Source of the DNA: Komagataeibacter rhaeticus | GTDB taxonomy: Bacteria; Pseudomonadota; Alphaproteobacteria; Acetobacterales; Acetobacteraceae | DNA: 64,000 nucleotides | NCBI RefSeq assembly: GCF_003207855.1 | Contig: NZ_NKTZ01000008.1 | Coordinates: 1 to 64,000, forward strand | Reading direction: 5' to 3' | Shown: one piece after another, positions 17,311 to 26,997 of the stretch | Numbering within the stretch: position 1 is the stretch's first letter | Layout: each line of letters begins with the position of its first letter | Made by a program: the position numbers and the translations under genes | The notes under the pieces: model-generated | What the model saw: the letters and a program-made list of their open reading frames with translations, nothing else | Databases searched by the model: none | What the model was told of the DNA's origin: nothing

Positions 17311-19530
17311 TTACGGCAGCTGCTCGGGGATACCGGCAGTGTTCTTCCGGGCGTCAACTTCCCTCTGATAGGTCTCGTTCGCACGCTTGATCAGGAACTG
17401 ACGAATGTCCTCAATCTCGGTCGGGTTCATGCTGCTGTCGAAGCGGTCCATACCGTAGGCGGTAAGCGCGCCGCGGCCGACAACATTGTAGAACGCATCC
17501 TCGTGGCGGATGGAACCGGACCAGCGCAGGTCAGGCAGCACACCCGCACCTTCGGCATTGTCACCATGACAGGCGGCGCAATAGGTCTGGAACTGGAAGT
17601 AACCGTTATCCGTACGCTTGCTGTCGAACTCCGCCGGCGGCTTGACGGGCAGGAAGCCCTGGTCGTTCTGCTTGGGCAGGGGGCCGGACTTGCCATCGAG
17701 CGAGAAGGCGATGATGCGCGAATGGTTGACGGTCCAGCCGCTGGTGCGGGCAAGGCCACCAAGGAAGAACGGATAGATGCCACCCCAGCCCACTTCGACC
17801 GCGACATACTGCTTGCCATTGGCAAGGTAGGTGACGGGCGGCGCGATGATGCCGCTGTCAGCCGCGAAGTGGAACAGGTCGGAACCGTTCGTCGCGTCAT
17901 AGGCATGGAATTCGCCGTTTGCCAGGCCCTGGAACAGCAGGTCGCCGCCAGTTGCCAGGATACCGCCGTTCCACGGGCCCTTGTGGTCCACGCGCCAGGC
18001 TTCAGCCTGCTTCTGCGGGTCCCAGGCCACGATCCAGCCCTTCAGGTCCTTAACAAAGGCCTGCTTGGCTTCGGGCGAGTCGGGAATGCCGACCTTGTTC
18101 ATGTCCAGACCCAGGTTCCAGCTGTCCGGGTGCGGGGTGAAGCCGCCAACCTGGTTGGTGTACAGGAAGGGCACCTGCTGCGCCGGGATATAGACCAGCC
18201 CGGTCTTGGGGCTGAACGCCATGGCCGCGAAGTTGTGGCCGCCAAGGTCACCCGGAATGCCGTACCAGTCCTTGCCCGTAAGGGTGTAGAGCGCATCGGG
18301 GTTGTAGATCGGGCGACCGGTCTTGGGATCAAGGCCACTGGCCCAGTTCACATAGACGTAGTTCTTGCCCGAGATGAACTCGCCGGTCTTCGCATCGATG
18401 ATGTAGAAGAAGCCGTTCTTCGGTGCGTGAACGATGACGTGACGGGTCTCACCGTTGATCGGCAGGTCAAGCGTCATGATCTGCTGGACCGAGGTGAAGT
18501 CCCACTGGTCCATCGGCGTTTCCTGGAAATGCCAGACGTATTCGCCGGTTTCCGGCTTCAGCGCCACGATGCTGCCCAGGAACAGGTTGTCGCCCTTGCC
18601 TTCGGAACGGTACTTGTAGTTCCACGGCGAACCGTTGCCAACACCCAGGTAGACCAGATCGGCCACGGGGTCATACACGATGGAATCCCAAACCGTGCCG
18701 CCGCCACCCTGGCGGGTCCAGGCGCCGGTCGGGCTCCAGGTCTGGTAGGCCTTGTTCATCAGCACGCTGTCGGATGCGGCGTGGTCCGGCTCGTTCTTGG
18801 GGTTCGGAACCGTGAAGAAGCGCCAGTCGACCTTGCCGGTCTCCGCATCGAAAGCCGTGACAAAGCCACGGGCGCCGAATTCGGAACCACCATTGCCGAT
18901 GATCACGCGGCCCTTGGCGATGCGCGGCGCGCCATCAACCGTATAGGAACGCTGCTTGCCCAGCTGGGCTTCGGGCGGGATGGTGTTGACACTCCAGACC
19001 AGCTTGCCGGTCTTGGCGTCAAGCGCGATCAGGCGGCCATCGAACGTGCCGAAATAGACCTTGCCGTTCCAGTAGGCGGCGCCACGGTTGACCGTGTCAC
19101 AGCAGCCCTTGTCGGCAATGTTGCCGGGCACGCGCGGGTCATAGGACCACAGCAGCTTGCCGGTTGCGGCATCGACGGCCTTCATCATGCTCCAGTTGGT
19201 GGTGGCGTACATGACACCATCGACAACCAGCGGCGTGCCTTCCTGGCCACGGTTGGTATCAAGGTCCAGATACCAGGCCAGCTTGAGGTTACCAACGTTG
19301 GAACGGTTGATCTGGTCCAGCGGGCTGTAGCGCTGTTCAGAATAGGTGCGGCCGTAGGTCATCCAGTTGCCGGGGTGATCATCGGCGTGGATGATCGCTT
19401 CCCCCGTGGCGCCCTGCCCGTCATCCGCGGATGCCATGACGGCATGACCCGAGATAAGAGCCGCACATATCGTTCCGGCTGTAAGCGTTCTGCTCAGAGA
19501 ACGTCTTTTTCCGAAAACGGCAGAAATCAT
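17311..19530 (-). CDS. adhA: PQQ-dependent alcohol dehydrogenase, large quinohemoprotein subunit
   Basis: Subunit I of membrane-bound alcohol dehydrogenase, oxidising ethanol to acetaldehyde in the periplasm, the first step of vinegar formation. The 739-residue product has a signal peptide (about 1-35), an eight-bladed PQQ propeller with repeated W-x-tryptophan-dock motifs, the vicinal disulfide Cys pair in K-G-C-C-D-T, a probable catalytic Asp in Q-W-D-F, and a C-terminal cytochrome c domain with C-A-A-C-H. The sequence is very close to what I recall of the K. europaeus/K. polyoxogenes protein. GAGGA lies about 9 nt before the ATG at 19530. The long upstream region with a palindrome at 19742 suggests dedicated control. 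Confidence 0.97.
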   Translation of the reverse strand: MISAVFGKRRSLSRTLTAGTICAALISGHAVMASADDGQGATGEAIIHADDHPGNWMTYGRTYSEQRYSPLDQINRSNVGNLKLAWYLDLDTNRGQEGTPLVVDGVMYATTNWSMMKAVDAATGKLLWSYDPRVPGNIADKGCCDTVNRGAAYWNGKVYFGTFDGRLIALDAKTGKLVWSVNTIPPEAQLGKQRSYTVDGAPRIAKGRVIIGNGGSEFGARGFVTAFDAETGKVDWRFFTVPNPKNEPDHAASDSVLMNKAYQTWSPTGAWTRQGGGGTVWDSIVYDPVADLVYLGVGNGSPWNYKYRSEGKGDNLFLGSIVALKPETGEYVWHFQETPMDQWDFTSVQQIMTLDLPINGETRHVIVHAPKNGFFYIIDAKTGEFISGKNYVYVNWASGLDPKTGRPIYNPDALYTLTGKDWYGIPGDLGGHNFAAMAFSPKTGLVYIPAQQVPFLYTNQVGGFTPHPDSWNLGLDMNKVGIPDSPEAKQAFVKDLKGWIVAWDPQKQAEAWRVDHKGPWNGGILATGGDLLFQGLANGEFHAYDATNGSDLFHFAADSGIIAPPVTYLANGKQYVAVEVGWGGIYPFFLGGLARTSGWTVNHSRIIAFSLDGKSGPLPKQNDQGFLPVKPPAEFDSKRTDNGYFQFQTYCAACHGDNAEGAGVLPDLRWSGSIRHEDAFYNVVGRGALTAYGMDRFDSSMNPTEIEDIRQFLIKRANETYQREVDARKNTAGIPEQLP

Positions 19531-20001
19531 ATGTGATGTCCTCAGAAAACTAACGGTTTCGAATTCAGGACGCCCGCCGCTGCAACTTTCCGCCGGGGCA
19601 GGCTTTCTGAATGTACCCGGTAAAAAAGCGCGGGGTGCGCCTCTTTTCCGACCAGACAGGAAACCGGCTTCAGGCAGGGTAGAAAAGCAGGCAGTCCGTT
19701 TCATCCGAACATAGAGAGGCTAGCACGCCCGTCTCCTGACATTTTAGTGTTCAGGCTCACTAAAACGTGAACATGGTGTCCGATAAGCAATGATACGGAT
19801 AGCTGGACATTGTGGAGAAATCCTAAAAATGTGTTGATATATCTAGGAAAATTACAATACGTGTCTGGTCGCCGGTGGCATATGGTTCACAATAATTCGT
19901 CAGAAATATATTTTTATTATTCATAAATGGCATGAATTATGGATCGGGCTGCCTTGCCGGAACCGTACTGGACCCTCCCCCGCCAGCTTCCGTGCGGAGA
20001 A
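19531..20001. other. adhA upstream region
   Basis: 471-nt spacer holding the adhA promoter on the minus strand. The part from about 19740 to 19930 is clearly more A/T-rich than its surroundings. A perfect inverted repeat is at 19742-19765. I see no clear -35/-10 pair and no credible small gene. Confidence 0.5.
19742..19765. promoter_or_regulatory. candidate operator upstream of adhA
   Basis: Perfect inverted repeat TTTTAGTG (19742-19749), 8-nt spacer, CACTAAAA (19758-19765), about 210 nt before the adhA start. Size and symmetry suit a dimeric repressor or activator site. No T-run follows it, and it lies upstream of a gene, so a terminator role is unlikely. Regulator unknown. Confidence 0.45.
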
Positions 20002-20550
20002 TCAGGACGGCAGGGGATAGTGTTCCAGTGCTTCGTGGAAGGGGCCATCAGCATGGCGGATGGAACGGAAAAGCGTGAAATGCCCGACTGTCTGCGGCTG
20101 CGATGCGGGCAGGGCGGTAGCCAGCCAGCGTTGCCGCAGCTCCGGACCCGGATTGTGCAGGTGCCCCAGCGTGACATGCGGTACGAAGCGCCGGCTGTTT
20201 GGTACCGTGGCGGGCAGGGTGCGATTCATCACCGCGCGCACCCGGCTGCGCAGGTGCAGCAGGGCGGGATCCGGTGCGCAGCCAATCCACAGCACGTCCC
20301 GGGCGGGACGGCCATGGGTTTCGAACAGGCCGGGGGCGGCCAGTTCCAGAAGGGGAGGGGCGGCGTGAATGGCGCAGAGGGCGTGATGGATTTCTTCCAG
20401 CTGGTGTGGCTGGGTGACCTCACCGATGAAATGCAGGGTGAGGTGCCAGGATTCGGGGGCAGTCCACGCCACGTCCGGCAGGCTGCCCCGCAGGTCAGCC
20501 AGTGCCAGCGAGATGGAAGGCGGAAGTTCCAGGCCAATGAAAAGACGCAT
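20002..20550 (-). CDS. thpR: RNA 2',3'-cyclic phosphodiesterase (2H family)
   Basis: 2H phosphoesterase of the ThpR/LigT family, which opens 2',3'-cyclic phosphates on RNA ends in vitro; the in vivo role is unclear. Two H-x-T-x motifs are visible, H-L-T-L in the first half and H-V-T-L in the second, with the usual spacing. The start at 20550 (M-R-L-F-I-G-L-E) is the family opening and gives 182 residues; the longer open frame upstream is non-homologous. A GGA-rich site is weak. It is upstream of adhA in the same orientation but separated by 471 nt. Confidence 0.88.
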   Translation of the reverse strand: MRLFIGLELPPSISLALADLRGSLPDVAWTAPESWHLTLHFIGEVTQPHQLEEIHHALCAIHAAPPLLELAAPGLFETHGRPARDVLWIGCAPDPALLHLRSRVRAVMNRTLPATVPNSRRFVPHVTLGHLHNPGPELRQRWLATALPASQPQTVGHFTLFRSIRHADGPFHEALEHYPLPS

Positions 20551-20747
20551 GATGATCCTGCCGGTAAAAAGGGAGAAACGGCATATGCCGGACTGACAGG
20601 TGTACAGTATATATAGTGTGATGTGCCCGGGAGGCATGTTGCCGTATTGTAATGTGTTGGACACGCTGTAGTTCTTGAACGTGTTCTACCGTAGCCCCAC
20701 ATGCTGGGAGAGGCACGTCGGTCCAGGACGTGGAGGAAGGAAACACA

Positions 20748-21527
20748 ATGGCTTTTGGCCCTGATTCGCGGAGCTTCATCCGCCCCACCGCTAACAGCGC
20801 CGTGGACTCTGTCGATATGGGCCTGCGCGCCTATATGCTGCGAGTCTACAACTGGATGGCATCAGGACTGGTCCTGACCGGACTCGTCGCCTATCTGATT
20901 GCCAATACCGGACTGCAGGCGCTGTTCTATCAGCATGTGCCGCTGCCCATGGGTGGGGTGGCACTGCGGCCGACCGCGCTGTCCATGCTGGCCATGATCG
21001 CGCCGCTGGGCTTCGTGCTGGTCATGTCGTTTGGCGTCAACCGCCTGTCCACCCAGACGGTACAGACCCTGTTCTGGCTGTTCTGCGGCGTGATGGGTGC
21101 CAGCATGTCCAACATCTTCATGGTGTTTACGGGTGTTTCGGTCACGCGGGTGTTCTTCATTACGGCCGCCACCTTCTGCACCATGTCAATCTGGGGATAC
21201 ACGACTCGTACCGATCTCAGCCGGTTCGGTTCTTTCCTGATGATGGGGCTGTTCGGTCTTGTCATTGCGGGGCTGGTGAACATGTTCCTGCACAGCCCGG
21301 GACTGTATTTTGTCTATAGCGCGGTCGGTGTGCTGCTGTTTGTCGGGATGACCATGTTCGACACCCAGCGCATCAAGGCCACCTATCAGCAGTTCGCCTA
21401 TTACGAAGGGGCAGATCAGGCTGCCAAGCGGTCCGTCTATGACGCGCTCAACCTGTATCTGAACTTCATCAACCTGTTCCAGTTCCTGCTGCAGTTCATG
21501 GGCGTGCGCAGCAACAGCAACGACTGA
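20748..21527 (+). CDS. Bax inhibitor-1/YccA family membrane protein
   Basis: Seven-helix membrane protein of the BI-1 (UPF0005) family, linked to calcium leak, membrane protein quality control or stress tolerance in other organisms; no specific bacterial role is settled. The 259-residue product has the family's R-x-Y-M-L-R-V-Y-N-W-M opening helix, the M-T-M-F-D-T-Q-R-I-K stretch, and the final A-L-N-L-Y-L-N-F-I-N-L-F-Q helix with conserved Asp pairs. The start at 20748 follows a strong AGGAAGGA ribosome site. It stands alone with its own terminator. Confidence 0.92.
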   Translation: MAFGPDSRSFIRPTANSAVDSVDMGLRAYMLRVYNWMASGLVLTGLVAYLIANTGLQALFYQHVPLPMGGVALRPTALSMLAMIAPLGFVLVMSFGVNRLSTQTVQTLFWLFCGVMGASMSNIFMVFTGVSVTRVFFITAATFCTMSIWGYTTRTDLSRFGSFLMMGLFGLVIAGLVNMFLHSPGLYFVYSAVGVLLFVGMTMFDTQRIKATYQQFAYYEGADQAAKRSVYDALNLYLNFINLFQFLLQFMGVRSNSND

Positions 21528-21580
21528 GACAGGAGTCCTGACCTATCAAGACCGATACGGTCTGATATGAGGGGCCAGCA

Positions 21581-21609
21581 GGGCCGCCACGCAAGTGGTG
21601 GCCCTTTTT
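21581..21609 (+). terminator. rho-independent terminator after the BI-1 gene
   Basis: Ten-bp stem (21581-21590 with 21595-21604, one G-U pair), GCAA loop, then TTTTT. It lies 53 nt after the stop codon. Confidence 0.9.
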
Positions 21610-22178
21610 CGTATGAAATGATGACCCTGACGGGGCAGTTGTTAAAAAAGATAAGACTTATTCATATATAGAAAATATTAAATGACGAGAGTGTGAGCTT
21701 CGTGACACTTGCGCAACCCATTGTAAAACAATGATTTTTTTGAATAAATTTTTAGCAATGAAATCTATTGAAATATTATGTGAAGGCTTGCTTCTAAGGC
21801 CATTCCGGTCGGATAACCCTTGAATAGAGAAACCATATGAAAGGGTATGCGGCACAGGACATGCGCTTCAGCACACAGGACGGCATCGCGATTTATGGTC
21901 CGATCTGCCCTGACAGTAATGATTACGTAAGGTCTGGCGGGCCGTATTGATCAAGATCATGGTCAGCCGGTCGGCAACTAACTCATGACGGATGCAAACC
22001 GAAAGAGAGCGTTTTTCGATTTCGGAAGTCGACGTAGGCGCGATGTCGCTGGGTGCCAGGGGGAAAGCCGGATGCATTTTCCCTGCCAAGCGTATAACGT
22101 GGCCGTTGTTGTCTAAGCCCGTGGATGAAGCGAGGATGTGAGCAAAACAGGGTGATGTCGAAACCAACGAGGCGTGAG
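21610..22178. other. long A/T-rich leader before the ubiquinol oxidase operon
   Basis: 569 nt without a clear gene. It holds a small hairpin with a T-run (CATTGT/ACAATG, 21719-21733, then seven T), a TTGCGCAA palindrome at 21709-21716, a 37-codon open frame at 21837-21950 with only a weak AGAGA ribosome site, and an FNR-like half-matched palindrome at 21947. The first 200 nt are markedly A/T-rich. Probably the regulatory region of cyaBACD. Confidence 0.5.
21947..21960. promoter_or_regulatory. candidate FNR-type box upstream of cyaB
   Basis: TTGAT-CAAG-ATCAT matches the FNR consensus TTGAT-N4-ATCAA at nine of ten defined positions. It lies 219 nt upstream of the cyaB start. An oxygen-responsive site before a terminal oxidase operon makes sense, but a single near-match can occur by chance. 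Confidence 0.35.
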
Positions 22179-23105
22179 ATGAAGAAAAAAATCTTGCCAA
22201 GATTAACAAAGCTGATGAGTCTATCTTCGGCAGCGCTGCTAGCAGGCTGCACATGGGATACACTCGACCCCAAGGGCGTGATCGGTTTACACGAGAAACA
22301 ACTGATCCTGACCTCGACCTACGCGATGCTGCTGGTTGTCATACCGGTCTGCATCCTGACGCTGGTGTTCGCATGGCACTACCGTCAGTCCAACACCGCG
22401 GCGGAATACCTGCCGAAATGGTCGCATTCCAACAAGATCGAGGTGGTCATCTGGGCCGTTCCCAGCCTGATCATCCTGTTCCTGGCGGTGCTGACCTACC
22501 AGACATGTCATTCGCTTGACCCGTACAAGCCGATTGAGGCTGACGCCAATGTCAAGCCCATTCATGTCGATGTTGTGGCACTGGACTGGAAGTGGCTCTT
22601 TATCTATCCGGATGAGGGGATCGCGACCGTCAACCAGATGGCCATGCCGGTCAACACGCCGGTTGACTTCCGGATCACGTCTGACTCCGTGATGAACTCG
22701 TTCTTCATCCCGCAGCTCGGCACGATGATCTACGCCATGGCAGGCATGCAGACACAGCTGCACCTGATTGCCAATGAAGCGGGTGACTTCCAGGGTGAAT
22801 CCTCCAACTTCAGTGGCCGTGGCTTCTCCGACATGCGTTTCCGTGCGCTGGCAATGCCCGCGGACCAGTACAGCGCGTGGGTAGAGAAGGTTAAGGCTTC
22901 TTCCGAGCAGCTGGACAGCGCAAGCTATCCGAAGCTGGCCGCGCCGAGCGAGGCCAACCCGGTTGAATACTTCTCGCATGTCGATGCGGGTCTCTTTGAT
23001 GAGATCGTTGCCAAGTACAACAACGGCATGGTCATGGATAAGAGCACCGGCAAGATGCTGCATGTGCAGCAGTCCGCGATGTCCGACATGAACATGAAGG
23101 AATAG
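22179..23105 (+). CDS. cyaB: ubiquinol oxidase subunit II
   Basis: Subunit II of a haem-copper ubiquinol oxidase (cyaBACD; cytochrome a1/ba or bo type in acetic acid bacteria). It is a lipoprotein: L-L-A-G-C lipobox, then two membrane helices and a periplasmic cupredoxin domain that lacks the CuA cysteines, as expected for a quinol rather than cytochrome c oxidase. The stretch [10 protein letters not shown] is typical. I chose the ATG at 22179 (308 residues, M-K-K-K-I-L) because GAGG lies about 8 nt upstream; ATGs at 22155 and 22125 are alternatives. First gene of a four-gene operon, 5 nt before subunit I. Confidence 0.95.
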   Translation: MKKKILPRLTKLMSLSSAALLAGCTWDTLDPKGVIGLHEKQLILTSTYAMLLVVIPVCILTLVFAWHYRQSNTAAEYLPKWSHSNKIEVVIWAVPSLIILFLAVLTYQTCHSLDPYKPIEADANVKPIHVDVVALDWKWLFIYPDEGIATVNQMAMPVNTPVDFRITSDSVMNSFFIPQLGTMIYAMAGMQTQLHLIANEAGDFQGESSNFSGRGFSDMRFRALAMPADQYSAWVEKVKASSEQLDSASYPKLAAPSEANPVEYFSHVDAGLFDEIVAKYNNGMVMDKSTGKMLHVQQSAMSDMNMKE

Positions 23106-23110
23106 GACAG

Positions 23111-25105
23111 ATGTTTGGCAAATTGACTTTGTCGGCCATTCCTTATGATGTGCCGATCCTTGTTGGGACGTTCATCGGTGCGGCCATTGCTGGCCTCGCT
23201 GTTGTCGGTCTCATCACCTATTACGGTAAATGGGGCTACCTGTGGCGTGAATGGCTGACCTCGGTCGACCACAAGCGCATTGGTGTCATGTATATCGTTG
23301 TGGCCCTCGTGGCGCTGTTCCGTGGTTTTGCGGACGCGATCATGATGCGCTCCCAGCTTGCGCTGGCCTATGCCGGCAACCCCGGCTACCTGCCGCCGCA
23401 CCACTATGACCAGATCTTCTCCGCCCACGGCACCATCATGATCTTCTTCATGGCCATGGCGTTCATGCAGGGTCTGATGAACATCGTGGTGCCGCTGCAG
23501 ATCGGTGCGCGCGACGTGGCCTTCCCCTTCGTGAACACGCTGAGCTTCTGGATGACGACCATCAGCTTTCTGCTGGTCAACGTCTCGCTGTTCATCGGTG
23601 AGTTCTCGCAGTGCGGCTGGCTGGCCTATCCGCCCCTGTCCGAGCAGCAGTTCAGCCCCGGCGTCGGTGTTGACTACTATATCTGGGCGGTCCAGCTGTC
23701 CGGTGTGGGCACGCTGCTGACGGGTGTGAACTTCTTCGCCACCATCGTTAAGATGCGTGCGCCGGGCATGACCTACATGCGCATGCCGGTGTTCACCTGG
23801 ACCATTTTCTGCACGACCGTGCTGATCATGGTTGCCTTCCCGATCCTGACCGTGGCCATGGGCCTGCTGGGTCTGGACCGTTACCTGGGCATGCACTTCT
23901 TCACCAATGACGGCGGCGGCAACCAGATGCTCTATCTGAGCGTGATCTGGGGCTGGGGCCATCCGGAAGTGTACATCCTGGTTCTGCCTGCCTTCGGTGC
24001 GTTCTCCGAAATCACGCAGACCTTCTCCCGCAAGCCGCTGTTCGGCTACAAGACCATGGTCTATGCGACCGCTTCCATCATGGTCCTGTCGCTGGTGGTG
24101 TGGGTTCACCACTTCTTCACCATGGGTGCCGGCCCGAACGTCAACGCGTTCTTCGGTATCATGACGATGATCATCGCGGTTCCGACCGGCGTGAAGATCT
24201 TCAACTGGCTGTTCACGATGTACAAGGGCCGCATTGAATTCCATGCGACCATGTACTGGGTGATCGGCTTCATGATCACCTTCTCGATCGGTGGTATGAC
24301 GGGTGTCATGCTGGCCATTCCGGCCTCTGACTTCGTCCTGCACAACTCGCTGTTCGTTATCGCCCACTTCCATAACGTGATCATCGGTGGCGTGTATTTC
24401 GGTTACGTTGCCGCCATGAACTTCTGGTTCCCGAAGGCTTTCGGCTTCAAGCTGAACGAAGCCTGGGGCAAGCGCGCGTTCTGGCTGTGGTTCGTTGGCT
24501 TCTACTTTGCCTTCGTTCCGCTGTATGTCCTTGGTTTCGAGGGCATGACCCGTCGTATGAACCACTACGACAACCCCGAATGGCACCCGTGGCTGCTGCT
24601 GGCTGAAGTTGGCGCTGTCATGATCGCTTGCGGTATCGTGTGCCAGCTGACCCAGCTGTATGTCTCGATCCGTGACCGTAACCTGGCCGAGAACCGTGAC
24701 CTGACGGGCGATCCCTGGAACGCTCGTACGCTGGAATGGTCCACGTCCTCGCCCCCGCCGTTCTACAACTTTGCTATCCTGCCGGAAGTGCATGAGCTGG
24801 ATGCCTTTGCTCATGACAAGGAAGCCGGTATCGACACCCGTCAGGCCGGTGGCAACTATCAGCCGATCCACATGCCCAAGAACACGGCATGCGGTTTCCT
24901 GATCGGTGCCTTCAGCTTCGTGCTTGGCTTCGGCGCGATCTGGTACATCTGGTGGCTGGCGGCTGTTGGTCTGATTGGCGTCATCGCTACGGTGATCGCC
25001 CGTTCGTCCGACAATGACGTCGATTACTATGTGCCGGTGTCCGAGGTGGTTCGCATTGAGCAGGAGCACACCCATAACCTTATGGCAGCACAGGCAGCGG
25101 AATAA
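23111..25105 (+). CDS. cyaA: ubiquinol oxidase subunit I
   Basis: Catalytic haem-copper subunit. It reduces oxygen at the binuclear centre and pumps protons, closing the ethanol-to-oxygen chain fed by AdhA-AdhB. The 664-residue product is longer than aa3-type subunit I, with extra terminal helices as in CyoB. The CuB ligand and cross-linked Tyr are in G-H-P-E-V-Y; W-V-H-H supplies the next histidines; the haem ligands lie in H-F-H-N-V-I. The stop codon overlaps the next start by one base. Whether haem O or haem A is used cannot be read from sequence; related enzymes use haem A. Confidence 0.97.
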   Translation: MFGKLTLSAIPYDVPILVGTFIGAAIAGLAVVGLITYYGKWGYLWREWLTSVDHKRIGVMYIVVALVALFRGFADAIMMRSQLALAYAGNPGYLPPHHYDQIFSAHGTIMIFFMAMAFMQGLMNIVVPLQIGARDVAFPFVNTLSFWMTTISFLLVNVSLFIGEFSQCGWLAYPPLSEQQFSPGVGVDYYIWAVQLSGVGTLLTGVNFFATIVKMRAPGMTYMRMPVFTWTIFCTTVLIMVAFPILTVAMGLLGLDRYLGMHFFTNDGGGNQMLYLSVIWGWGHPEVYILVLPAFGAFSEITQTFSRKPLFGYKTMVYATASIMVLSLVVWVHHFFTMGAGPNVNAFFGIMTMIIAVPTGVKIFNWLFTMYKGRIEFHATMYWVIGFMITFSIGGMTGVMLAIPASDFVLHNSLFVIAHFHNVIIGGVYFGYVAAMNFWFPKAFGFKLNEAWGKRAFWLWFVGFYFAFVPLYVLGFEGMTRRMNHYDNPEWHPWLLLAEVGAVMIACGIVCQLTQLYVSIRDRNLAENRDLTGDPWNARTLEWSTSSPPPFYNFAILPEVHELDAFAHDKEAGIDTRQAGGNYQPIHMPKNTACGFLIGAFSFVLGFGAIWYIWWLAAVGLIGVIATVIARSSDNDVDYYVPVSEVVRIEQEHTHNLMAAQAAE

Positions 25106-25710
25106 TGGCGCAAAACATGACTGCTGATGCAGCCCATGCCCATGATGAACACCACGAATCTCCCGTGGTGTTCGGGTTCTGGCTGTATCTGATGACGGAC
25201 TGCATCATCTTCGGTACACTGTTTGCAGTGTTCGCGGTGCTGCGTGACCAGTTTGCCGGCGGTCCGACCGGCCACGAAGTGTTCGAGCTTTCGGGTGTTG
25301 GCATTGAAACGGCAATCCTGCTGTTCAGCTCCATCACCTATGGTTTTGGCATGATTGCCGCCCACGAGAACAAGGTCAGCACCATGCGGACCTGGCTCGG
25401 GGTGACCTTCCTGCTGGGCCTGGGCTTCCTGTTCATGGAAATCCGTGAGTTCTCGCACATGATTGCCGAAGGTAACGGCCCGGATCGCAGCGCGTTCCTG
25501 TCGTCCTTCTTCACGCTGGTTGGCACGCATGGCCTGCATGTCACCTGCGGCCTGCTGTGGATGGCGGTCCTGCTGTTCCAGACGGCTGGCAAGACCGAGC
25601 TGAACGAGCGCATGATCGGCAAGCTGACCTGCCTCAGCCTGTTCTGGCACTTTCTGGACATCGTCTGGATCTGTGTCTTCACCTTTGTCTATCTGATGAG
25701 TGTGATCTGA
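25105..25710 (+). CDS. cyaC: ubiquinol oxidase subunit III
   Basis: Five-helix core subunit III of the quinol oxidase, which stabilises the complex. The 201-residue product has a His-rich N-terminus, F-G-F-W-L-Y-L-M-T-D, and the H-G-L-H-V and F-W-H-F-L-D-I-V-W-I motifs of the CyoC family. The ATG shares its first base with the cyaA stop codon, and the stop shares a base with the cyaD ATG, so translation is probably coupled along the operon. Confidence 0.95.
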   Translation: MAQNMTADAAHAHDEHHESPVVFGFWLYLMTDCIIFGTLFAVFAVLRDQFAGGPTGHEVFELSGVGIETAILLFSSITYGFGMIAAHENKVSTMRTWLGVTFLLGLGFLFMEIREFSHMIAEGNGPDRSAFLSSFFTLVGTHGLHVTCGLLWMAVLLFQTAGKTELNERMIGKLTCLSLFWHFLDIVWICVFTFVYLMSVI

Positions 25711-26039
25711 TGGGAGACCATATTTCTTCCTCGGGAGAGAGCCACGGGAGCGTAGGGTCTTACCTTACCGGGTTCGTACTGGCCGTGATCCTGACGGTTG
25801 CGGCGTTTGGTCTGGTGATGTCGCATGCGATGTCACCCTCCGCCACGGGCGGGGCGATTGCCCTGCTGGCGGTTGTCCAGATCGTTGTTCACCTGATCTA
25901 CTTCCTGCACATGAACGGTTCGTCCGAACAGCGCTGGAATGTCATGGCATTTGTCTTCACGGTGCTGTCGGTTCTGGTCCTTGTGGCCGGCACGATGTTC
26001 ATCATGCATGACACGTCCATCAACATGATGTCGCGCTAA
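25710..26039 (+). CDS. cyaD: ubiquinol oxidase subunit IV
   Basis: Small CyoD-type subunit with three membrane helices, thought to help assembly of the CuB site. The 109-residue product starts with a polar Ser/Gly-rich segment and has the family motif V-H-L-I-Y-F-L-H-M. The start at 25710 overlaps the cyaC stop by one base (TGATG), which fixes it over longer open frames. It is the last gene of the operon and is followed by a strong terminator. No haem O synthase gene (cyoE/ctaB) follows. Confidence 0.94.
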   Translation: MGDHISSSGESHGSVGSYLTGFVLAVILTVAAFGLVMSHAMSPSATGGAIALLAVVQIVVHLIYFLHMNGSSEQRWNVMAFVFTVLSVLVLVAGTMFIMHDTSINMMSR

Positions 26040-26097
26040 GCGGCGTCATGTCGGGGTTCGGGGGTGGGGCAAACCACCCCCGGGCCGGACAGCATAA

Positions 26098-26135
26098 AAA
26101 AAGACCGGCACGGGGAACCGTGCCGGTCTTTTTTA
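26098..26135. terminator. bidirectional terminator between cyaD and fdxA
   Basis: Sixteen-bp stem (26098-26113 with 26118-26133) with GGAA loop, flanked by A-run on the left and T-run on the right. It can serve cyaBACD on the plus strand and fdxA on the minus strand. Confidence 0.93.
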
Positions 26136-26170
26136 TTGGGAAAAGCGACCCTGCGGTAAAGAAGCCGGGA

Positions 26171-26503
26171 TCAGCCCTTCTGGGGTTCGGGGGAGAGAAG
26201 ATCTTTTTTGTTGGGCTTGTCTTTCCATTCCTCGGCATCGGCCGGGGCATCGAGCTTGCGCGTGATGTTGGGCCACACGGCGGCGTATTTGGCGTTCAGC
26301 TCGGCCCAGGGGGTGGCGCGGTCGTCGCTATCGGGGAAGATGGCCTCAGCCGGGCATTCGGGTTCGCACACACCGCAGTCGATGCATTCATCCGGATTGA
26401 TTACGAGAAAATTCTCACCCGCGTAGAAGCAGTCAACCGGACAGACTTCGACACAATCCGTGAATTTGCAGCGAATGCAGTTTTCGGTGACCACATAGGT
26501 CAT
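26171..26503 (-). CDS. fdxA: 7Fe ferredoxin
   Basis: Small cytosolic electron carrier of the FdxA family with one 3Fe-4S and one 4Fe-4S cluster. The N-terminal C-I-R-C-K-F-T-D-C has the insert typical of the 3Fe-4S site, followed by C-P-V-D-C-F, C-I-D-C-G-V-C and C-P. The 110-residue length, with a C-terminal W-x-N-I-T tail, matches alphaproteobacterial FdxA. These proteins are usually essential or linked to basal metabolism. It follows the S4/helicase pair on the same strand after 189 nt, so it may have its own promoter. Confidence 0.95.
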   Translation of the reverse strand: MTYVVTENCIRCKFTDCVEVCPVDCFYAGENFLVINPDECIDCGVCEPECPAEAIFPDSDDRATPWAELNAKYAAVWPNITRKLDAPADAEEWKDKPNKKDLLSPEPQKG

Positions 26504-26692
26504 CGCCTATCTCCGATCATTATTTGTGCGGCCTGCGGCAATAGGCCCGGCCATTGAAAGGGATGAGGCATCACAGGGGATACGACCTCATCGGGAATGG
26601 CGGAAGATATGAGAGTGTTTTCGGGCCGTGGCAAGCCCAAGACCGCAGGTAATGCACAATCAGTGCCAGCATTGGCGGTAGCGCCACAATAT

Positions 26693-26992
26693 TCAGGCGG
26701 TTTCCGGAACAATTTCATACAGAAGTTGTGCAAGTGGGGCGGATTGCCGCCGTTCCGCGCAGGCCCTGACGCGAATTACGATCACCGTTTTCCTGTCTGG
26801 CGAGGGCAGGGTCAGGATATCGCCAACATGCACCTGGGCGTGGGCCTTGGTCACACGCTGGCGGTTTATGCGCACATGCCCCCCTGTTGCCAGTTGCGCG
26901 CAGGCCGTGCGGCTGCGGCCAAAGCGGGCATGGAGCAGCCACAGGTCCAGTCGCTGGGCGGTTGGCATTGCAGGGGGCGGGGTCTGTTTCAT
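26693..26992 (-). CDS. S4-domain RNA-binding protein (Hsp15/HslR-like)
   Basis: 99-residue protein with an S4 RNA-binding domain: R-L-D-L-W-L-L-H-A-R-F, then S-R-T-A-C-A-Q-L, G-G-H-V-R-I-N-R-Q-R-V and V-G-D-I-L-T-L. E. coli Hsp15 binds stalled 50S subunits carrying peptidyl-tRNA; that role is only inferred here. The C-terminal charged extension of E. coli Hsp15 is shorter. The start lies 5 nt after the stop of the upstream helicase gene, so the two are surely one transcript. Confidence 0.88.
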   Translation of the reverse strand: MKQTPPPAMPTAQRLDLWLLHARFGRSRTACAQLATGGHVRINRQRVTKAHAQVHVGDILTLPSPDRKTVIVIRVRACAERRQSAPLAQLLYEIVPETA

Positions 26993-26997
26993 GGCGG

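Noticed and set aside
17284-19536. 750-codon open frame antisense to adhA
   Set aside because: Mirror of biased codons in adhA; no recognisable domain, and adhA is certain on the other strand.
22925-25075. 716-codon open frame antisense to cyaA
   Set aside because: Repetitive His/Asp/Arg translation typical of antisense shadows; cyaA is certain.
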